Shown piece by piece: positions 60,433 through 64,000 of a stretch of 64,000 nt of DNA; position 1 is the first letter of the stretch; every line of letters begins with the position of its first letter. Origin of the DNA: Nocardia speluncae NBRC 108251 (GTDB taxonomy: Bacteria; Actinomycetota; Actinomycetes; Mycobacteriales; Mycobacteriaceae); assembly GCF_001613245.1 (NCBI RefSeq), contig NZ_BDBZ01000050.1:1-64000 (forward strand). The letters are read 5' to 3'. The notes below the pieces were generated by a model. The model was not told where the DNA came from. It worked only from the letters and a program-made list of their open reading frames with translations, and ran no database searches. Both the position numbers and the translations under genes were made by a program.

Positions 60433-61790
60433 TGGGACCGGGCAGGGCCCTGGCCGTGTCGTTGGCCGCACTCATCGTGTGTATCGGTACCGGGCCCGCG
60501 GCCGCGATGGAGCCGCCACAGGTCGTGGTGGGTGCACCACCGCCCGACGGTCCGCCCGGACCGGAACAGCCGACCGTGCAGGAGGCCGGCTGTCTGGGCA
60601 CGGGTGTTCTGAAAGATACCGATATATCCCGGACACCACCTTCGGAATTGGCGTTGAACCTGGCCGATGCCCGCACCTTGAGCCGCGGAGCCGGTGTCAC
60701 GGTGGCGGTGGTCGACACCGGAGTGGAGCCGCATCCTCGCTTGCCGACACTGGCGCCGGGCGGCGACTATGTGGCCGCGGGTGGGGACGGCCTCCAGGAT
60801 TGTGACGCCCACGGGACTCTCGTCGCCGGGATCATCGCGGGCGCCGCCGATCCGGCGGACGGCTTCACCGGGGTCGCACCCGAGGCACGGGTACTCTCCA
60901 TCCGCTATCGCTCCAGTGCCTTCCGGCCCGAACGCTTCGGGGGGGAAGATCGCGAGCGGGTGGCCAGGGAACTGCGCACACTGTCGCGTGCCATTGTGCA
61001 CGCGGCGAACCTCGGTGCGGGAGTCATCGCGGTACCCCTGCCGATCTGCCTGGAAACCGATTCCGGTGCCGATCTGGGGGTGCTGGCGGAAGCCGTAGGA
61101 TACGCCGTGCATTCCCGCGGCTCGTTGATCGTGGCCGGGGCGGGCAACACCAACGCCCAGGGGTGTGGCGATCAGAATCCCGGGTACGACCCGGCGCGGC
61201 CGGGTGATCCACGGAATTGGCGCGACGTCCGGACTGCTTCGGTTCCCGGGGTTTTCAGCGACTCGGTGCTCTCGGTGGGAATGACCACCGCGCACGGCAC
61301 GGCCGTCGGTGAATCGCTCATGGGCCCGTGGGTGACGATGGCCGCGCCCGGAACGAGTATCGAATCTCTGGGCCCCGGTAGCCCAGGGTTGATCAACGGT
61401 GTCGGTACTCCCGGAAAACTGGGCCCGGTGGGCGGGTCCTCTTATGCCGCTGCGTACACCGCGGGAGTGGCAGCGCTGGTCAGGTCCCGGTACCCGAACG
61501 AAACACCTATCGAGATCACTGCTCGCCTCGCCGCGTCGGCCCATGCGCCGGCGCGTGGGGTCGACAACAAGGTGGGGGCCGGGCTCATCGATCCGGTCGC
61601 TGCACTGAGCTATCGCACGCCCCCCGAGCCCCCGGAGGGCCTGTTCGTTGCTTCGGGATTCGAGTTACCTCCCGCACCGCGCCCGCCGGACGCCAGACCA
61701 GGTATCACCGCCGCGATCGTGATCGTCGTGGCCGTACTGGTCGGCGCCGCCGCTACTTACGGAGTGAGCGCGCGGCGGAGGCAGCGGTGA
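60432..61790 (+). CDS. mycP: Mycosin MycP, membrane-anchored subtilisin-like protease of the T7SS
   Basis: A 452-residue S8 serine protease. A signal peptide ends near GPAAAMEPP (residue 23). The catalytic set is Asp in VAVVDTGVEPH (about 93-95), His in DAHGTLVAG (about 127), and Ser in GGSSYAAAYTAGVAALV (about 337). The C-terminal membrane anchor is ITAAIVIVVAVLVGAAATYG followed by basic RRRQR. Mycosins stabilise the ESX membrane complex and cleave substrates such as EspB, whose homologue is also in this island. Confidence 0.95.
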   Translation: MGPGRALAVSLAALIVCIGTGPAAAMEPPQVVVGAPPPDGPPGPEQPTVQEAGCLGTGVLKDTDISRTPPSELALNLADARTLSRGAGVTVAVVDTGVEPHPRLPTLAPGGDYVAAGGDGLQDCDAHGTLVAGIIAGAADPADGFTGVAPEARVLSIRYRSSAFRPERFGGEDRERVARELRTLSRAIVHAANLGAGVIAVPLPICLETDSGADLGVLAEAVGYAVHSRGSLIVAGAGNTNAQGCGDQNPGYDPARPGDPRNWRDVRTASVPGVFSDSVLSVGMTTAHGTAVGESLMGPWVTMAAPGTSIESLGPGSPGLINGVGTPGKLGPVGGSSYAAAYTAGVAALVRSRYPNETPIEITARLAASAHAPARGVDNKVGAGLIDPVAALSYRTPPEPPEGLFVASGFELPPAPRPPDARPGITAAIVIVVAVLVGAAATYGVSARRRQR

Positions 61791-63514
61791 CGGTGACGGC
61801 CGAACGGCTGGTGCATGCACCCGATCGCCGGGTCGCCGGCGTGGAACGCGGTCCCTTCGCTGTGATGACAATCGGAGGCAGTGTGGTGGTAGCCGGATTG
61901 TCCGCGTATCTGCCACTGTGGGGTGCGGCGCTGATCGTGGCCGGACTACTGCTGACAGCGGTGATCCGGATCAACGGGCGAACCCCGGTCCGCTGGCTGC
62001 TCGATCGGCTCGAATTCCGGACGGGCCGGGAGCAGCGGGTTGCCCGGCTCATCGCACCGCTACCGGTGCACGACGTCGAGGTGCCGGCGGGACTGTGCGG
62101 TATCGCCGAGGACGGCGCCGTACTCATCGCCATGATCCAGCTCGCCCCGAACCTCGATCTGCCGACGGTGATCGCCGAACAAACCATCTACACCGAGGAC
62201 ACGGTTTCGGTCGAGAGCCTGCTACCCATGCTCGACCATTACGGGATCGATATCGATATCGATATCGTCACCACCGGACAACGTGTGCGGTCGGCGGGCA
62301 GTTACAGCATGCTCTACGACCAGTTGATCGGTTCGCATCCGGTTGTCGGTAACCGGCTGACCTGGCTGGTTCTGCGGCTGGATCAGGAACGTAACCTGAA
62401 AATGCTGGCACGCCGGGGCCCGTGCTCGGTTGTCGCCCCGAAAACCCTTGCCACGGCGGCACATCGGATCGCGGGGCGGCTACGCGAACGTGGCATGGAT
62501 GCGCATCCGCTACCTGCGGAAGCCTTCGTGGACGCGACGCGTCTGCTCCATGTCGGTGCGGAACTGCCGGAGTTGACCGAGCAGTGGCAATCCCTGCAAT
62601 CTTCGGTTCCCGGCCGGTTCGTCACCAGTTTCGGGATCGATTGGTCGGAACTGGACGAATCGGGTCTCGACGATTGCTGGACCTGGAACAGCGGGCGCAC
62701 CACGCTGGTGGTGAGCCTGAGCGAGGCGGACGGCCCCCGCGCGGCGGTTCGCTATGTGGGCCCGGCGATGACGGAGACGTTGCCGGATTATCTGCGCCGG
62801 TTGCCGGGCCGCCAGGCGCTCGCACTGCGCGCCACTCTGCCGACGGGCAGTTCCCTGCGCGACCTCACCCGTGACGAGCGGACTGTCGAGGAGGCACCTC
62901 CGGAAATGGCAGCCGGTCTGTCGGTGGCGATCGGTCCCAACGGCCAGATCCTGGGCGCCATCACCGGGCAGCCGCGCCACCGGCTGGCGCTGCCGCTGTT
63001 CGACCCGGCCCGGTACAACCCCCGGCGGCGGGCAGTGGACGTGCAGGCGATGCTTCCGGTGGCGCAGCAGCTGGTGCTGCGCGCCACAGTGGTGGGCGCC
63101 GATATCGAGGTGCATACGAGCCGCCCGCAGCGCTGGCAGCATTTGGTCAGTGCAGTAGGCGATACCCGCTCGCTGCGGTTGGCCGATGTCGATAGCGGAA
63201 TTACCGAGACCGACGCGACCATCGCCGTTTTCGACCAGCTACCACCGCAGGTCTCTGCGGCGCCGACCACGATGTCCATCAGTGATCCGGGGAGTCCGCG
63301 GCGGGGTTCGGTGGATCTGGCCATCGAACAGGTGGGTGAGGCGCAGCTGGATGTGCGGATCCCGATGCGTACGGTTCGGGTCAATCTGGTGGAGCCGCGG
63401 GGCGAGACCCGCTATCTCGACGACAACGACCGGCCGCCGCCGGGCGCTGTGGTGGTACAGAGCTCCGATCGTACGGTTCCGGTGACCCGGCCGCATGGAC
63501 ATCCCACCCGTTGA
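61787..63514 (+). CDS. eccE: EccE, membrane subunit of the T7SS
   Basis: A 575-residue protein with two adjacent N-terminal transmembrane helices about residues 25-65 (GGSVVVAGLSAYLPLWGAAL and following). A large soluble domain follows with VRWLLDRLEFRTG and LLPMLDHYGIDIDID. It forms the outer edge of the ESX membrane complex. GTG 61787 overlaps the mycP stop. The order eccD-mycP-eccE is that of ESX-3 and plasmid-type systems. Confidence 0.92.
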   Translation: MTVTAERLVHAPDRRVAGVERGPFAVMTIGGSVVVAGLSAYLPLWGAALIVAGLLLTAVIRINGRTPVRWLLDRLEFRTGREQRVARLIAPLPVHDVEVPAGLCGIAEDGAVLIAMIQLAPNLDLPTVIAEQTIYTEDTVSVESLLPMLDHYGIDIDIDIVTTGQRVRSAGSYSMLYDQLIGSHPVVGNRLTWLVLRLDQERNLKMLARRGPCSVVAPKTLATAAHRIAGRLRERGMDAHPLPAEAFVDATRLLHVGAELPELTEQWQSLQSSVPGRFVTSFGIDWSELDESGLDDCWTWNSGRTTLVVSLSEADGPRAAVRYVGPAMTETLPDYLRRLPGRQALALRATLPTGSSLRDLTRDERTVEEAPPEMAAGLSVAIGPNGQILGAITGQPRHRLALPLFDPARYNPRRRAVDVQAMLPVAQQLVLRATVVGADIEVHTSRPQRWQHLVSAVGDTRSLRLADVDSGITETDATIAVFDQLPPQVSAAPTTMSISDPGSPRRGSVDLAIEQVGEAQLDVRIPMRTVRVNLVEPRGETRYLDDNDRPPPGAVVVQSSDRTVPVTRPHGHPTR

Positions 63515-63537
63515 CAAGGGCAGAACAGGTAATCTCG

Positions 63538-63885
63538 ATGACCGTGGTAGCGGATACCGAAGCGGGCAGCGCACGATTCGACAACTCGGAGGGAGCGCAG
63601 GAGCACACTCCACGACAAGCCGCGGCAGCCATTTTTTCCAGCAGGTTGTCGGAGCTGATCGCCGAATCGGTGGTTTCCACCGAGGACGGGTCGACCCGCG
63701 GGCTGACCTTGTATTCGCTGGCGCAGCATCTGGAGCTGGCCTATCCCGACGTGCCGGTATCGCAGTCCGGTCTGTATCGGCTCATCCACGGTGATGCCAT
63801 TCCGCGGCTCGATCTGATCATTGCCTTGGCGCGGGTGTTCGATGTGCCGCCGGAGTATTTCGTCACCGCCGAGAAACCGCGGTGA
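63538..63885 (+). CDS. EspR-like helix-turn-helix regulator
   Basis: A 115-residue protein from ATG 63538 (TTG 63511, overlapping the eccE stop, would add nine residues). The helical part from about residue 25 reads AAAAIFSSRLSELIAESVVS, then YSLAQHLELAYPDVPVSQSG and LYRLIHGDAIPRLDLIIALA and ends VPPEYFV. This is the layout of EspR: an N-terminal helix, HTH, and xxxYF end of the XRE fold. The C-terminal dimerisation domain of EspR is missing. It closes the ESX operon and is the best local candidate for binding the repeated island dyads, which is inference. Confidence 0.75.
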   Translation: MTVVADTEAGSARFDNSEGAQEHTPRQAAAAIFSSRLSELIAESVVSTEDGSTRGLTLYSLAQHLELAYPDVPVSQSGLYRLIHGDAIPRLDLIIALARVFDVPPEYFVTAEKPR

Positions 63886-63908
63886 CGGACCGATCCGACC
63901 CATAATCA

Positions 63909-63924
63909 TTCCCATTTTTGGGAA
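63909..63924 (+). promoter_or_regulatory. Island dyad TTCCCA-N4-TGGGAA, perfect copy
   Basis: TTCCCA (63909-63914), spacer TTTT, TGGGAA (63919-63924); arms extend to nine perfect pairs (63906-63927). It is 22 bases after the EspR-like stop. It may also act as a hairpin, but it matches the dyads before other units. A TACCAT (63955-63960) lies seven bases before the ATG at 63968. Confidence 0.65.
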
Positions 63925-63967
63925 TGACCCGGAGGGGGATGGTCGCTGAGCCGATACCATCTGGGCT

Positions 63968-64000
63968 ATGCCCGATGCGGATTCCGGAGATGTATTTCTC
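63968..64000 (+). CDS. Start of an unidentified gene, truncated by window end
   Basis: ATG 63968 opens a frame reading MPDADSGDVFL to the end of the window. It follows the perfect dyad and a TACCAT -10-like box whose spacing would give a leaderless transcript. Identity cannot be judged. Confidence 0.4.
   Translation, partial: MPDADSGDVFL

Noticed and set aside
62247..62272. Short tandem GATATC-like repeat
   Set aside because: It lies in eccE and encodes an alternating Ile-Asp run in a coherent frame, so it is coding repetition rather than a regulatory or CRISPR repeat.

Overview
The window is high-GC DNA from a mycolic-acid actinomycete (order Mycobacteriales), most likely Nocardia or a close relative. 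The evidence is the gene order of the left part, mycothiol-type redox genes, a WhiB regulator and a full ESX-type secretion locus. Names are assigned from remembered family motifs and synteny; no database search was run.

Left part, 1-17848: chromosomal backbone. Positions 1-13695 follow the same neighbourhood as M. tuberculosis Rv2476c-Rv2464c: NAD-glutamate dehydrogenase (3' end only), hot-dog thioesterase, a conserved hypothetical, HNH endonuclease, truncated haemoglobin GlbO, CtaJ and a DUF5130 protein (respiratory supercomplex partners), aminopeptidase PepN, a CPWC DsbA-like protein, RpiB and a Nei-type glycosylase. PurC, an FAD reductase and an M48 protease are interspersed. A GGDEF protein, tRNA-Gly(UCC), tRNA-Pro(UGG), a MerR-like regulator, a WhiB-like protein and a ROK protein follow.

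Right part, 18235-64000: one large secretion/transfer island. It opens with a promoter and a PAS/GAF-like protein. Next comes a Tcp/VirB-type mating-pore module: TcpC/VirB8-like, a small two-TM protein, TcpE/VirB3-like, VirB4 ATPase, a secreted NlpC-like protein, an NlpC/P60 hydrolase, and on the other strand a VirB6/TcpH-like membrane protein. Positions 28751-45875 hold T7SS accessory and substrate genes: two paralogues sharing a C-terminal domain, an EspB homologue, an EspL/YbaB-like protein, an EspH/EspD-like protein, a second paralogue pair (one with an EspC-like secretion head), another NlpC/P60 hydrolase and a WXG-like polymorphic-toxin head. Positions 46166-63514 carry a complete ESX core in the order eccA, eccB, single-chain eccC, PE-like, PPE, esxB-like, esxA-like, espG, espI, eccD, mycP, eccE. 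An EspR-like HTH gene and the first codons of another gene close the window.

How it may work together: mycobacterial conjugative plasmids of the pRAW type combine a T4SS-like module with an ESX system. This island looks like a relative of those, though no relaxase, integrase, replication gene or dedicated Tcp coupling ATPase is visible. The strongest unexplained signal is a dyad, TTCCCA-N4-TGGGAA, placed before almost every transcription unit of the island and not found in the left backbone. It suggests one shared regulator for the T4SS and T7SS halves. Three of its sites have the same -10-like CAATGA seven bases further on.
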